Source: Nocardioides sp.
GTDB taxonomy: Bacteria; Actinomycetota; Actinomycetes; Propionibacteriales; Nocardioidaceae
Reading direction: 5' to 3'
Length of the DNA stretch: 51,025 nucleotides
Assembly: GCF_025965415.1 (NCBI RefSeq)
Contig: NZ_JAOPWY010000022.1
Coordinates: 1 to 51,025 of the forward strand
This document shows positions 1 to 10,001 of this stretch, piece after piece (positions within the stretch are counted from its first letter, which is position 1; each line of letters starts with the position of its first letter). The notes below the pieces were generated by a model, which made no database searches, was not told the DNA's origin, and saw only the letters and a program-made list of their open reading frames with translations. Position numbers and translations under genes: made by a program.

Positions 1-269
1 CGAACCGCGACCTGACGTTCGCGGGTGCCATCGTCGTCGCACCCGGCGTCTTCACCCACTCCGGAGAACGCGCACCGGACGAGACGATCACCGACGAGCA
101 GAAGACCGCGCTGGACGCACTCCACCTGCGGAAGATCGACCTGGCCGACCGGGTCCTGGTGATCAACCCCGGTGGGTACGTCGGCGAGTCCACGAGCCGG
201 GAGATCGCGTACGCCCGCGCCACCGGCAAGCCGGTCTCCTTCACCGATCCCGTGCAGCACCCGTCCTAG
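1..269 (+). CDS. Nucleoside 2-deoxyribosyltransferase-like protein (3' end only)
   Basis: The gene enters from the left edge and only its last 88 residues are present, read in the frame starting at base 3. The visible part carries the pattern IDLADRVLVINPGGY followed by GESTSREIAYARATGKPV. This is the C-terminal half of small Rossmann-like proteins of the nucleoside 2-deoxyribosyltransferase/DUF4406 group, where the Asp and Glu side chains line a nucleotide- or sugar-binding pocket. Its TAG stop overlaps the TAG stop of the next gene on the other strand within one CTAG. The substrate cannot be told from this part; the family assignment rests on motif resemblance only. Confidence 0.6.
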   Translation, partial: NRDLTFAGAIVVAPGVFTHSGERAPDETITDEQKTALDALHLRKIDLADRVLVINPGGYVGESTSREIAYARATGKPVSFTDPVQHPS

Positions 270-1207
270 GGCGTGATCACAAGGTTGCCCACCTTGCGAC
301 CGGAGTCCACGACGCGGTGCGCCTCGACGATGTCGCTGAGCGGGAGGGTGCGGTCGACGACCGCCCGCAGCTCGCCGGCGGCCAGGCGCTCGAGCAGCCA
401 CGCGAAGTCGGCCGGGTCCTCCGACGAGACGCCGGCGCGCACCCGGCCGCGCGCGAGGACGGTGTCCGCGAGGCTGCCCGCCACCAGCAGGAGGACCCCG
501 TCGGCCGACAGCAGCCGCAGCCCCGAGTGCCGATCGAGGTTGCCGACCGTGTCCAGCACCACGTCGTACGTCGTGGCCAGCTCGAGCACGGGGGTGCTGG
601 CGTGGTCGACCACCTCGTCGGCGCCGAGCGAGCGCACGAGCTCGGCGTTGCGGGCGCTGCACACGCCGGTGACGTGGGCGCCGGCGAGGTGGGCGACCTG
701 CACCGCCGCACTCCCGACCGCGCCCGACGCGCCGTTGACCAGCACCCGCCGTCCCGGCGCGAGCCGGTCGCGCAGGAAGTGGCGTGCGGTCTTGCCGCCG
801 AAGAGGATGGCGGCCGCCTGCTCGTGGTCCACCCCGGCGGGCTTGGGGGTCATCCGGTCGGCGCGCACGGCGACGAGCTCGGCATGGGCGCCCATCCCCG
901 CCCCGGTCATCCCGCAGACCTCGTCGCCGACCGCCACGTCGTCGACCCCGGGACCGACCGCCTCCACCACGCCCGAGTAGACGCCTCCCAGCACGGCACG
1001 CCGTGGACCGCGGATGCCCAGGGCGAGCCGCCCCGGCAGCGCGAAGCCGCGGGGGAAGCGGCACCCGCGGATGCGGGCGTCGCCGGAGTTGAGGGTCGTG
1101 GCCCGCACCCGCACCAGGACCTGTCCCTTGCCCGCGACCGGGTCGGGTGCGTCGACGACCGACACGACCTCCGGCGGCCCGTACCTCGCTACCACGGCTG
1201 CCCTCAT
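266..1207 (-). CDS. NAD(P)-dependent alcohol dehydrogenase / quinone oxidoreductase (MDR family, zinc-free)
   Basis: A 313-residue medium-chain dehydrogenase. Residues 1-120 form the GroES-like catalytic domain. The nucleotide-binding fold follows, with the glycine motif NGASGAVGSAAVQVA near residues 158-172. No cluster of zinc-ligand cysteines is present, so it belongs with zinc-independent quinone or enone reductases rather than true alcohol dehydrogenases. It is divergent from a TetR regulator, and two near-identical inverted repeats lie in the 86-bp gap, so it is probably the target of that regulator. The real electron acceptor is unknown. The ATG at 1207 is chosen because translation starts directly with the typical MRAAVV. 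Confidence 0.88.
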   Translation of the reverse strand: MRAAVVARYGPPEVVSVVDAPDPVAGKGQVLVRVRATTLNSGDARIRGCRFPRGFALPGRLALGIRGPRRAVLGGVYSGVVEAVGPGVDDVAVGDEVCGMTGAGMGAHAELVAVRADRMTPKPAGVDHEQAAAILFGGKTARHFLRDRLAPGRRVLVNGASGAVGSAAVQVAHLAGAHVTGVCSARNAELVRSLGADEVVDHASTPVLELATTYDVVLDTVGNLDRHSGLRLLSADGVLLLVAGSLADTVLARGRVRAGVSSEDPADFAWLLERLAAGELRAVVDRTLPLSDIVEAHRVVDSGRKVGNLVITP

Positions 1208-1222
1208 GACGTCTCCCCTCGC

Positions 1223-1236
1223 CTTACACCTGTAAG
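1223..1236. promoter_or_regulatory. TetR operator candidate, copy 1
   Basis: The sequence is CTTACACCTGTAAG: perfect 6-bp arms around a CC centre. It lies between the dehydrogenase start and a possible leftward -10 (TACTGT, read on the minus strand). An almost identical copy starts 35 bp further on. Flanking GC and TC are conserved in both copies, giving an 18-bp shared core. Two such sites between a TetR gene and its divergent neighbour are the usual layout of an autoregulated local repressor. Confidence 0.7.
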
Positions 1237-1257
1237 TCTGGTCCCCTGCACAGTAGC

Positions 1258-1271
1258 CTTACGCCCGTAAG
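1258..1271. promoter_or_regulatory. TetR operator candidate, copy 2
   Basis: The sequence is CTTACGCCCGTAAG, with perfect 6-bp arms and the same CC centre as copy 1. The only differences are one compensating base pair, where A/T becomes G/C. The paired change keeps the symmetry, which suggests selection for protein binding. It overlaps a possible rightward -10 (TAGCCT at 1254-1259) and sits just ahead of the regulator's ribosome binding site. Confidence 0.7.
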
Positions 1272-1293
1272 TCCGCCACCCCAGGAGCAGCCC

Positions 1294-1929
1294 GTGTCCA
1301 GACCACCCCTCTCCCGGCAGCGCGTCATCGACGCCGCCAGCCGGGTCGCGGACGCCGTCGGGCTCGCCGGCGTGAGCATGCGCAGCGTCGGGCGCGAGCT
1401 CGACGTGGAGGCGATGTCGCTCTACCACCACGTCGCCAGCAAGGACGCCCTGCTCGACGGCCTGGCCGACTGGGTCTTCGAGCGCATCGACACCCCCTCG
1501 GCCTCCGCACCGTGGCGCCCCGAGATGGAAGCGCGCGCCCGGTCGGCGCGTGCGGTCCTGGCCGCCCACCCGTGGGGCCTCGGCCTGATCGAGTCGCGCC
1601 GCTCCCCCGGTCCCGCGACCCTGCGCCACCACGACGCCGTCCTCGGCTGCCTGCGCGCGGCCGGCTTCCCGGTCGCGCTGGCCGCGCACGCCTTCTCGGT
1701 CCTCGACGCCTACGTCTACGGCTTCGTGCTCACCGAGGTGAACCTGCCCTTCCAGCCGGGTGAGTCGGCCGAGGACTTCGTCGAGGACCTCGGCGCGGCC
1801 ATGGCCGACTACCCCCACCTCGCCGAGATGGTCGCCGAGCAGGTCGTCGGGCGCGACTACGCCTACGGCGACGAGTTCGACGACGGCCTCGAGCTCATCC
1901 TCGACGGGCTCGAGGCCCGGCGGGCGTGA
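1294..1929 (+). CDS. TetR/AcrR-family transcriptional regulator
   Basis: A 211-residue one-component repressor. The N-terminal helix-turn-helix covers about residues 5-50 (RVIDAASRVADAVGLAGVSM, then GRELDVEAMSLYHHV, the recognition part typical of TetR). The rest is a helical ligand domain of the TetR_C type found in tetracycline-repressor-like members, including the stretch YVYGFVLTEVNLPFQPGES. The GTG start at 1294 follows an AGGAG ribosome binding site. The probable target is the divergent dehydrogenase plus its own gene, through the two inverted repeats in between. The inducer is not known. Confidence 0.9.
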   Translation: MSRPPLSRQRVIDAASRVADAVGLAGVSMRSVGRELDVEAMSLYHHVASKDALLDGLADWVFERIDTPSASAPWRPEMEARARSARAVLAAHPWGLGLIESRRSPGPATLRHHDAVLGCLRAAGFPVALAAHAFSVLDAYVYGFVLTEVNLPFQPGESAEDFVEDLGAAMADYPHLAEMVAEQVVGRDYAYGDEFDDGLELILDGLEARRA

Positions 1930-1933
1930 GCCC

Positions 1934-2539
1934 TCAGACGAGGAGCGTCACGACGAGCACGACCGCCGCGGCCGCGATCAGGCCGAGCGGGAGCCACGCC
2001 GGCTCACGGCGTACGGCGTCGGGCAGCGCCAGCTGGTCCGGGGAGCCGGGCCGCACCCCGGCGGCGGTGCGCGCGGAGTCGACGAGGTCGTAGAGGCGGT
2101 TCTCGACGAAGTCGGCGTAGGGCATGTCCTGGTGGGGCGTCGCCTCACCAGGGGCCTGCCGGGACGTGATCGTCTTGCGCCACGAGCGCCCCACGACGGT
2201 CGAGACCCAGCGGCGGTCGGCGGCGCGCACCGCGAGCACCTGGCGCACGGCCATCTCCTCGACGGCGGCGAGCCGGATGTGGACGGTCTCGGCGAGGTTG
2301 CGCATCACGAGGTGGTCGCCCGTGGCCCACAGCGCCGGGCGCAGCATCGCGGCCCAGGCGAGCACGCCCACGAGGAGCGCGGCGCCGATCACCCAGGTCG
2401 GGAACCCGTCGTCGAGGTAGGCGAGCCCGGCCATCACCACGACGGCCGCCACGGCCACGGTCATCCATCCGGTGACCCGACCACTGGTGGCGTGGAACCT
2501 CTCCACGACCGTCGTGTGGTCGTCCTGCAGGCGTGCCAT
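1934..2539 (-). CDS. Membrane protein with PH-like (bPH) domain
   Basis: A 201-residue membrane protein. Two hydrophobic segments lie near residues 24-41 and 48-66. A soluble region follows with the pattern of a bacterial PH domain (GDHLVMRN, then ETVHIRLAAVEEMAVRQVL and W..TVVGRSW). A C-terminal membrane helix (about 183-201) ends the protein. I place the start at ATG 2539, which has a GAGGAC Shine-Dalgarno-like sequence; an upstream in-frame start at 2602 would run almost into deoC. Such proteins are common in actinobacteria but have no defined role. It converges on the TetR gene, with four bases between the stops, and is divergent from deoC. Confidence 0.75.
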   Translation of the reverse strand: MARLQDDHTTVVERFHATSGRVTGWMTVAVAAVVVMAGLAYLDDGFPTWVIGAALLVGVLAWAAMLRPALWATGDHLVMRNLAETVHIRLAAVEEMAVRQVLAVRAADRRWVSTVVGRSWRKTITSRQAPGEATPHQDMPYADFVENRLYDLVDSARTAAGVRPGSPDQLALPDAVRREPAWLPLGLIAAAAVVLVVTLLV

Positions 2540-2605
2540 GTCGTCCTCGTCCGATTGGGCAGATGTTGGCCCTCCGTGGATTGCCGGAGGCCTCGACACC
2601 AACTC

Positions 2606-2611
2606 TATGCT
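2606..2611 (+). promoter_or_regulatory. -10 element of a leaderless deoC transcript
   Basis: TATGCT fits the actinobacterial TANNNT -10 consensus and stands 6 nt before the GTG of deoC. Transcription would begin at or next to the start codon. No Shine-Dalgarno sequence lies upstream of that GTG, which supports a leaderless message. Confidence 0.5.
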
Positions 2612-2617
2612 GGGTCG

Positions 2618-3597
2618 GTGACAGCCACTGCCAGCTCAACGCCGAGCGCCGGGGTCTACGACGACATCGTGCGCTCGGACTCCTCGCTCCGCCGCTTCCT
2701 CCACGGCCTCCCCGGGGTCGACCAGGTCGGGTGCGAGGCCCGCGCCGCCGGTCTCGGCACCCGGTCCATCAAGACCACGTCGAAGGCCTTTGCCATCGAC
2801 CTGGCCATCCGGATGGTCGACCTCACCACGCTCGAGGGTGCCGACACCCACGGCAAGGTCCGCGCGCTCGCCTCGAAGGCGATGCGCCCCGACCCGGCCG
2901 ACCCGTCGTGCCCGGCGACCGCCGCCGTCTGCGTCTACCCCGACATGGTTGCGACGGCGAAGAAGACCCTCGGCGACAGCGGCGTCCACGTCGCAGCCGT
3001 CGCCACCGCGTTCCCCAGCGGTCGCGCGGCGATGGACATCAAGCTCGCCGACACGCGTGACGCGGTCGAGGCCGGCGCCGACGAGATCGACATGGTCATC
3101 GACCGTGGTGCGTTCCTGTCGGGTCGCTACCTCGACGTCTACGAGGAGATCGTCCAGGTCAAGGAGGCGTGCGCCAAGCCTGATGGGTCGAGCGCCCACC
3201 TCAAGGTGATCTTCGAGACCGGCGAGCTGCAGACCTACGACAACGTCCGTCGCGCCAGCTGGCTCGCGATGATGGCCGGCGGCCACTTCATCAAGACCTC
3301 CACCGGCAAGGTGCAGCCGGCGGCCACGCTGCCCGTCACCCTGATCATGCTCGAGGCCGTCCGCGACTTCCGTGAGCAGACCGGCCAGATGGTCGGCGTG
3401 AAGCCCGCCGGTGGCATCAGGAGCACCAAGGACGCCATCAAGTACCTCGTGATGGTCAACGAGATCGCCGGGCCCGACTGGCTCGACCCCGACTGGTTCC
3501 GCTTCGGCGCCTCCACCTTGCTCAACGACCTGTTGATGCAGCGCACCAAGATGACGACCGGTCGCTACTCCGGTCCCGACTACTTCACGCTGGACTG

Positions 3598-3598
<1 letters not shown>
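2618..3598 (+). CDS. deoC: Deoxyribose-phosphate aldolase
   Basis: DERA, 326 residues, a class I aldolase that splits 2-deoxyribose 5-phosphate into glyceraldehyde 3-phosphate and acetaldehyde. The catalytic set is visible: Schiff-base Lys226 in FIKTSTGK, the second lysine Lys262 in VGVKPAGGIR, and Asp158 in DEIDMVI. It is longer than the E. coli enzyme (about 259 residues) because of an N-terminal extension and an insert, as in other actinobacterial and animal-type DERAs. Its TGA overlaps the ATG of the following aldehyde dehydrogenase (TGATG), so the acetaldehyde it makes is probably oxidised by its operon partners. Upstream nucleoside phosphorolysis is provided by deoA nearby. The GTG at 2618 is favoured by the -10 directly before it. 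Confidence 0.95.
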
Positions 3599-5039
<1,441 letters not shown>

Positions 5040-5043
<4 letters not shown>

Positions 5044-5900
5044 GCCGCATCGACGTGCGCAAGACGTACAAGCTCTACATCGGTGGGCAGTTCCCGCGCT
5101 CGGAGTCGGGCCGCTCCTACGTCGTCAACGACGCCAAGGGTCGCCTCCTGGCCAACGCCGCGCAGGCCTCGCGCAAGGACGCCCGCGACGCCGTCGTGGC
5201 CGCCCGTGCCGCCTTCGGCGGCTGGTCGGGCAGGACCGCCTACAACCGCGCGCAGGTCGTCTACCGCATCGCCGAGGTGCTCGAGGGTCGCCGCGAGCAG
5301 TTCGAGGCCGAGCTGCGCGCCTCGGAGGGCATCAGCCCGGCCAAGGCCCGGACCTACGTCGACGCCGCCGTCGACCGCCTCGTCTGGTACGCCGGCTGGG
5401 CCGACAAGATCACCCAGGTCGTCGGCAACGCCAACCCGGTCGCCGGCCCCTACTTCAACCTCTCCACCCCCGAGCCGAGCGGCGTCATCGCCGTCGTCGC
5501 CCCGCGCGGCGCCCTCCTGGGCCTGATCAGCGTGGTGGCCCCGGCCATCATCACCGGCAACACCGTGGTCGTGATCGCCAGCGAGCAGAACCCGCTGACG
5601 GCCATCACCCTCGGTGAGGTCATGGCGACCAGCGACCTGCCGGGCGGCGTCGTCAACGTGCTCACCGGATCGGTGGCCGAGATCGCCCCGTGGCTGGCGT
5701 CGCACATGGATGTCAACGGCCTGGACCTGACCGGTGTCACCGACACCGAGCTGGCCACCCAGCTCGAGGTGGCCGCGGCCGACAACCTCAAGCGCGTGCG
5801 CCGTCCCGCCCCCGACACCGACTGGCTCCTCGAGCCGTCCCTCGACCGGATGACACGGTTCATGGAGACCAAGACGGTCTGGCACCCGATCGGCGTCTGA
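5040..5900 (+). CDS. Non-catalytic aldehyde dehydrogenase-like partner (ALDH16 C-terminal-domain-like)
   Basis: A 286-residue protein with the N-terminal half of an ALDH fold (YIGGQFPRSESGRSYVV, then VRYRIAEVLEG-like and YAGWADK stretches). The turn normally reading FTGSTEVG is degraded to LTGVTDTEL, no catalytic cysteine or glutamate motif is present, and the protein ends without the C-terminal catalytic and oligomerisation blocks. The end is a normal stop followed by a terminator, with no visible frameshift, so this is a short pseudoenzyme, not a broken gene. ALDH16 proteins carry exactly such a shortened inactive second ALDH domain. The sum with the upstream gene (767 residues) fits that family. 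A structural or stabilising role is inferred. Confidence 0.8.
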
Positions 5901-5923
5901 GACCCGGCAGCGACCAGCAGCGA

Positions 5924-5962
5924 CGACGAAGGCCCCCAGAGATCCTCCGGGGGCCTTCGTCG
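5924..5962. terminator. Bidirectional terminator hairpin
   Basis: A perfect 14-bp stem (CGACGAAGGCCCCC pairing with GGGGGCCTTCGTCG) closes an 11-nt loop. It lies between two convergent genes: the ALDH partner on the plus strand and the VWA protein on the minus strand. Such strong GC stems serve as terminators in actinobacteria even without a long T tract. Confidence 0.85.
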
Positions 5963-5973
5963 TAGGGCTGCGA

Positions 5974-7647
5974 TCAGCGGTTGAGCAGCGACGAGGAGAG
6001 GACGCCGAGGATCTCGTTGGGGTCCTTCACCAAGAAGTTCTGGCCCCCGGTCGCCGCGGCGATCTGGTCGAGCTCACCGGTGTCGGCGTCGTCGGAGATG
6101 CCGATGATGATCACCTTGACCGGCTTGGCGGGGTCGCGGATCGACTTGAGCTGGTTGACCAGGGACTCCAACGACAGCGAGCTCGAGTCGTCGCTGGCAC
6201 CGTCGGTGAAGATCACCACGGAGTTGAACCACGCCGGGTCCCACTTCTCCTGGGCGTACTTGTAGGCCGCGAGCGTCGTGTCCATGACGCCGGTGCCGCC
6301 CTTGACGCGCTCGACTAGCTTGACGGCCTCGGCCCGGACCACGTCGCCGTGCGTGCCGGCGTCGCCCGCGGGGGCGTCGAGGCGGTCGAGGGGGGCGTAC
6401 TCCTCGTAGGACACGCCTCCTTCGCCACGGTTCTTGGAGAAGCCCCAGATGCCGATGCGGGCCTGGTCCGGGAAGGCGTCGAGCGCGACCTGCGAGGCGT
6501 TGACGGCCAGCTGGATGCGGGTGATGTCGCCGATCGAGGTCTTCATCGAGCCGGACAGGTCGACCACGGCGAGGATGCTCGACGGGACCGAGAGCACGCG
6601 CCACTTGCGGAGCGCGTCGTCGGTGGTCTTCTGCGGCACCTTGGCGAGCACCTCGGCGTCGCCGAGGCCGATGTCGTTGGCCAGCGGGGCGCCGTCGGGG
6701 CCACGCAGCTCGGCGGCCGCGATGGCCTCCACACCGGCGGATGAGGTGAACCAGCGGGTCAGCGCGCGGCCCACGCGGGCCGAGAGGTCGCCGCCGGAGG
6801 CGAGGATGTCCTTGTTGCCCCGGTTCACATCGACCAGCGGGTACTGCAGCATCGGCGCACCGGTGCCGGGTGCGACCAGGTTGATCTGGTCGTTGCTGCG
6901 CCGAGCCGCGAGGTAGGCCTGCTCGGTCGCGGGCACCAGCTGGGTGCTCGAGGCCGAGATCGTGCTGAGGTCGGTCTCGGTGGAGGCACCGGCCACGGCC
7001 CGCTCGCCGTAGGTCTGTGCGACCGGGACGGTCTTCTCCTCGATCGAGAGTGCCGTCTCACCGGTCTGCTTCATCTCGGCGTACGGCGCCAGCAGCGCGA
7101 GCGCGGAGGCACCCTCGGCGCTCGGGTCGGCCATCGCCAGCACACCGCTGCCGAGCGCCCCGGTCCACGACGAGGGCGCCTTCGCGGCGGGCCCACCGAT
7201 GAGGCCCACGGGCGTCTGGGCGAGGACGTCGGCGATCGGCGTACCGGTCCAACCGGCAGCGGTCAGCTGACCCTTCCAGGTCGGGCTGTCGGGGATCCAG
7301 ATCTCGGGGAGCTCGGCGTTGGGGTCGGCCAGGAGCGCCACGACGTCCTTCACGGTGCCGATGGTGACCTGGATGTCGATGCACGGCTCGTCGGCGTTGA
7401 CGTCCTTGACGGCCTCGGCGACGAGGCTCTCCATCACCGGAGCGGTGGTCAGGGTGACCTGCTCGGAGACGCAGTCGGCCGCCTCGGAGTCGTCGCTCCC
7501 GCCCAGGGTGAGGAAGGCGACGACGCCGACCACCAGGAGGAGGGCGAGGCCGACGAGCAGCGGCACGCTGCCGGCCAGGCCGGTACGTCGGTCTGCTCCG
7601 GCGGAGCTGGGCGCACTTTCGGGCGCGGTCGAGTCGTCCTGACTCAT
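5974..7647 (-). CDS. Membrane-anchored solute-binding / von Willebrand A fusion protein 1
   Basis: A 557-residue protein. A single membrane anchor (about residues 26-48, LVGLALLLVVGVVAFLTL) follows a short polar N-terminus. The extracytoplasmic part begins with a periplasmic-binding-protein-like domain (EQVTLTTAPVMESLV..., with the IWIPDSPTW motif) spanning about 60-330. A VWA domain follows from about 358. Its metal site is intact: Asp363, Ser365 and Ser367 in VVDLSGSM, a downstream threonine region, and IFTDGAS. Start ATG 7647 has a GGAGG ribosome binding site; longer upstream frames would cross the neighbouring gene. A paralogue of the same design lies about 3 kb away. The ligand is unknown, and the metal-dependent adhesion site suggests protein-protein contacts outside the membrane. 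Confidence 0.88.
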   Translation of the reverse strand: MSQDDSTAPESAPSSAGADRRTGLAGSVPLLVGLALLLVVGVVAFLTLGGSDDSEAADCVSEQVTLTTAPVMESLVAEAVKDVNADEPCIDIQVTIGTVKDVVALLADPNAELPEIWIPDSPTWKGQLTAAGWTGTPIADVLAQTPVGLIGGPAAKAPSSWTGALGSGVLAMADPSAEGASALALLAPYAEMKQTGETALSIEEKTVPVAQTYGERAVAGASTETDLSTISASSTQLVPATEQAYLAARRSNDQINLVAPGTGAPMLQYPLVDVNRGNKDILASGGDLSARVGRALTRWFTSSAGVEAIAAAELRGPDGAPLANDIGLGDAEVLAKVPQKTTDDALRKWRVLSVPSSILAVVDLSGSMKTSIGDITRIQLAVNASQVALDAFPDQARIGIWGFSKNRGEGGVSYEEYAPLDRLDAPAGDAGTHGDVVRAEAVKLVERVKGGTGVMDTTLAAYKYAQEKWDPAWFNSVVIFTDGASDDSSSLSLESLVNQLKSIRDPAKPVKVIIIGISDDADTGELDQIAAATGGQNFLVKDPNEILGVLSSSLLNR

Positions 7648-7687
7648 GAGGTCCTCCCACAAGGCACGTTCGATCTGGGGTCTGCGC

Positions 7688-7699
7688 GAGACTAGTCTC
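7688..7699. promoter_or_regulatory. 12-bp palindrome holding shared divergent -10 elements
   Basis: GAGACTAGTCTC is a perfect palindrome between the VWA gene (leftward) and the kinase-like gene (rightward). Because of the symmetry it presents TAGTCT, a fit to TANNNT, on both strands. One element could therefore serve both promoters, or bind a dimeric regulator that blocks both. Confidence 0.4.
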
Positions 7700-7743
7700 C
7701 GGCGTGACCGTCCGTGGCCGAACGAGGAAATGAGTCCCCAACG

Positions 7744-8361
7744 ATGCAGCGTGCCCAGGTGGTCGTCCTGGCGGGTCCGAGCGGCGCCGGCAAGTCCCGG
7801 CTGGCCGAGCGGCTCGGACTGCCGGTCCTCCGGCTCGACGACTTCTACAAGGACGGCGACGACCCGACCCTGCCGCGGATCACCCACGGCGCCAACGCCG
7901 GGCTGGTCGACTGGGACGACCCGGAGTCGTGGCACCGCGAGGACGCCCTGACGGCGCTGCGTGAGCTCTGCGCGACCGGTCACAGCGAGGTGCCGGTCTA
8001 CGAGATCTCGCAGAACGGCCGCTGCGGCTCACGCACCGTCGACCTCGGTGCCAGCACGAGGTTCGTGGCCGAGGGGATCTTCGCCCCGGAGGTCGTGGCC
8101 GCCTGCCGCGAGGAAGGCATGCTCGCCGCGGCCTACTGCATCACCCAGCACCCGCTCGTGACCTTCTGGCGACGGCTCACCCGCGACCTGCGCGAGCACC
8201 GCAAGCCCCCGCTGATGCTCCTGCGCCGCGGCGTGGCCCTCGCCCACGACCAGCGGGAGGTCGTCGCGCGGGCGCTGCGCCAGGGCTGCCGCCGGGCGAC
8301 GGGCGACCAGGCGTACGCCGAGCTGACCCGGCAGCCGCAGGGGTCGACGGGGTCGCGCTGA
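7744..8361 (+). CDS. Uridine kinase-like P-loop protein
   Basis: A 205-residue P-loop kinase-like protein. Walker A is GPSGAGKS at residues 10-17, followed by LRLDDFYKDGDDPTLP, which is the substrate-side Asp-Phe-Tyr motif of uridine kinases and phosphoribulokinases. A WHRED.A..AL segment and an arginine-rich lid (TRDLREHRKPP) follow. Nucleoside phosphorylation is plausible given the salvage genes around it, but the exact substrate is not shown. The start is uncertain: ATG 7744 matches where family conservation begins, while GTG 7714 is in frame upstream; neither has a well-spaced Shine-Dalgarno sequence. The stop overlaps the next start (TGATG), so the two genes are coupled. Confidence 0.82.
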   Translation: MQRAQVVVLAGPSGAGKSRLAERLGLPVLRLDDFYKDGDDPTLPRITHGANAGLVDWDDPESWHREDALTALRELCATGHSEVPVYEISQNGRCGSRTVDLGASTRFVAEGIFAPEVVAACREEGMLAAAYCITQHPLVTFWRRLTRDLREHRKPPLMLLRRGVALAHDQREVVARALRQGCRRATGDQAYAELTRQPQGSTGSR

Positions 8362-8885
8362 TGGCCACCGCCCCGCTCCGACAGCCCGACCGCCGCTCCT
8401 GCGGCGCCGCCTCGCTGGTGATGGCCCGGCGACTGGTGCACCCGCGCTATGCGGGGCTGGTGAGCGACCAGGCGACGTTCGCCCACGAGGCGAGCACGCT
8501 CCACCTCCGCCTCACCTCGCTGGCGGACACCGCCGGCGGCTGGCAGGTGCCGTGGCCACGGGCCATCGGCACCCCGCCCTGGGCCGTGGCGCGCGAGCTG
8601 CGGCTGCTCACCGGCACGCCGTACGCCGTCCACCTCGTGCGCCTGCGCCGCCACGCGTGGACCCACCTCCGCGGCACCGGCCCGGAGCGCCCCGCCGCGG
8701 TGTTCGTCGGCGACCGGTGGCTGCCCCGCCACGTCGTGCTGGTCACGGGGGTCGACGACGCCCGCGCCACGACGTACGAACCGGCCTCGGGTCGCACGCT
8801 GGCGATCGGCCGCGAGCGGTGGGAGCGCGACGACCTCGACCTGGCCGGCTGGGACCGGCCGTGGCTGGTGGTCAGCCCGCGGTGA
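8361..8885 (+). CDS. Peptidase C39-like protein (putative)
   Basis: A 174-residue protein coupled to the kinase-like gene by a TGATG overlap. It begins RQPDRRSCGAASLVMARRLV, where the Cys after a QxxxxSCG-like stretch resembles the catalytic cysteine of C39/papain-like folds. Later RHVVLVTGVDDA supplies the His and TTYEPASGR the third polar position of such a site. There is no signal peptide and no transmembrane segment, so the protein is probably cytoplasmic. The assignment is from motif order only. The function is unknown; it could be a protease, an amidase or an inactive relative. Its TGA abuts the stop of add, forming TGATCA. Confidence 0.55.
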   Translation: MATAPLRQPDRRSCGAASLVMARRLVHPRYAGLVSDQATFAHEASTLHLRLTSLADTAGGWQVPWPRAIGTPPWAVARELRLLTGTPYAVHLVRLRRHAWTHLRGTGPERPAAVFVGDRWLPRHVVLVTGVDDARATTYEPASGRTLAIGRERWERDDLDLAGWDRPWLVVSPR

Positions 8886-9965
8886 TCACCCCTGGGCGAT
8901 CAGGTCGGCGTAGCCCGGCTTGACGACCTGCTCGATGATCGCGAGCCGCTCGTCGAAGGGCAGGAAGGCCGACTTCATCGCGTTGATGGTGAACCAGCGC
9001 AGGTCCTCCAGCGTGTAGTCGAAGGCCTCGACCAGGCCGAACATCTCCTGCGTCATCGACGTGCCGCTCATCAGCCGGTTGTCGGTGTTGACCGTGACCC
9101 GGAAGCGGAGCTCGGTCAGCAGCCCGACCGGGTGCTCGGCGAAGGACTCCGCCGCCCCGGTCTGGATGTTGGAGCTGGGGCACATCTCCAGCGGGATCCG
9201 CTTGTCGCGGACGTAGGCGGCGAGGCCCCCGAGCTCCACCGACCCGTCCTCGGCGACGGTGATGTCGTCGATGATGCGTACGCCGTGGCCGAGCCGGTCG
9301 GCGCCGCACCACTGGAGCGCCTCCCAGATCGAGGGCAGCCCGAAGGCCTCGCCGGCGTGGATGGTGAAGTGCGCGTTCTCCCGCTGGAGGTACTCGAAGG
9401 CGTCGAGGTGCCGGGTGGGCGGGAAGCCGGCCTCGGCGCCCGCGATGTCGAAGCCCGCCACGCCCCGGTCGCGCCAGGCGATGGCGAGCTCGGCGATCTC
9501 CATCGACCGGGCCTGGTGGCGCATCGCGGTCAGCAGCTGGCGTACGACGATCCTGCCGCCGCTCGCGGCCATCCCCGCCTCGAAGCCCTCCTGCACGGCC
9601 GCGACGACCTCGTCGAGGGTCATGTCTCCGCTGACGTGCTGCTCGGGGGCGTAGCGCACCTCGGCGTAGACGACGCCGTCCGCGGCGAGGTCCTCGACGC
9701 ACTCGCGGGCCACGCGGGCGATCGCCGGGCCGTTCTGCATCACCGCGACCGTGTGGTCGAAGGTCTCGAGGTAGCGCACCAGCGAACCCGAGTCGGCCGA
9801 CTCGGCGAACCACCGGCCCAGCGACTCCGCGTCGTCGGCGGGGAGCCGGTGTCCGATCTCGGCGGCGAGCTCGACGATCGTCTGCGGTCGCAGGCCGCCG
9901 TCGAGGTGGTCGTGCAGCAGCACCTTAGGGGCCGCGTGCACCTGCTCGCGGGTGGGGGTGGTCAT
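8886..9965 (-). CDS. add: Adenosine deaminase
   Basis: A zinc amidohydrolase of 359 residues that converts adenosine and deoxyadenosine to inosine and deoxyinosine. The first zinc pair His18/His20 is in LLHDHLDGG. The catalytic glutamate lies in [10 protein letters not shown], the base histidine in RLGHGVRI, and the C-terminal metal region is [13 protein letters not shown]. The start is placed at ATG 9965; an in-frame ATG at 9977 would add only four residues. It converges without any gap on the C39-like gene and is divergent from the MaoC gene over 50 bp. It fits the nucleoside salvage theme of the region. Confidence 0.94.
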   Translation of the reverse strand: MTTPTREQVHAAPKVLLHDHLDGGLRPQTIVELAAEIGHRLPADDAESLGRWFAESADSGSLVRYLETFDHTVAVMQNGPAIARVARECVEDLAADGVVYAEVRYAPEQHVSGDMTLDEVVAAVQEGFEAGMAASGGRIVVRQLLTAMRHQARSMEIAELAIAWRDRGVAGFDIAGAEAGFPPTRHLDAFEYLQRENAHFTIHAGEAFGLPSIWEALQWCGADRLGHGVRIIDDITVAEDGSVELGGLAAYVRDKRIPLEMCPSSNIQTGAAESFAEHPVGLLTELRFRVTVNTDNRLMSGTSMTQEMFGLVEAFDYTLEDLRWFTINAMKSAFLPFDERLAIIEQVVKPGYADLIAQG

Positions 9966-10001
9966 CGGGCCATCCAATCAGGCTCGCCCATGAGCGAGCA
10001 C

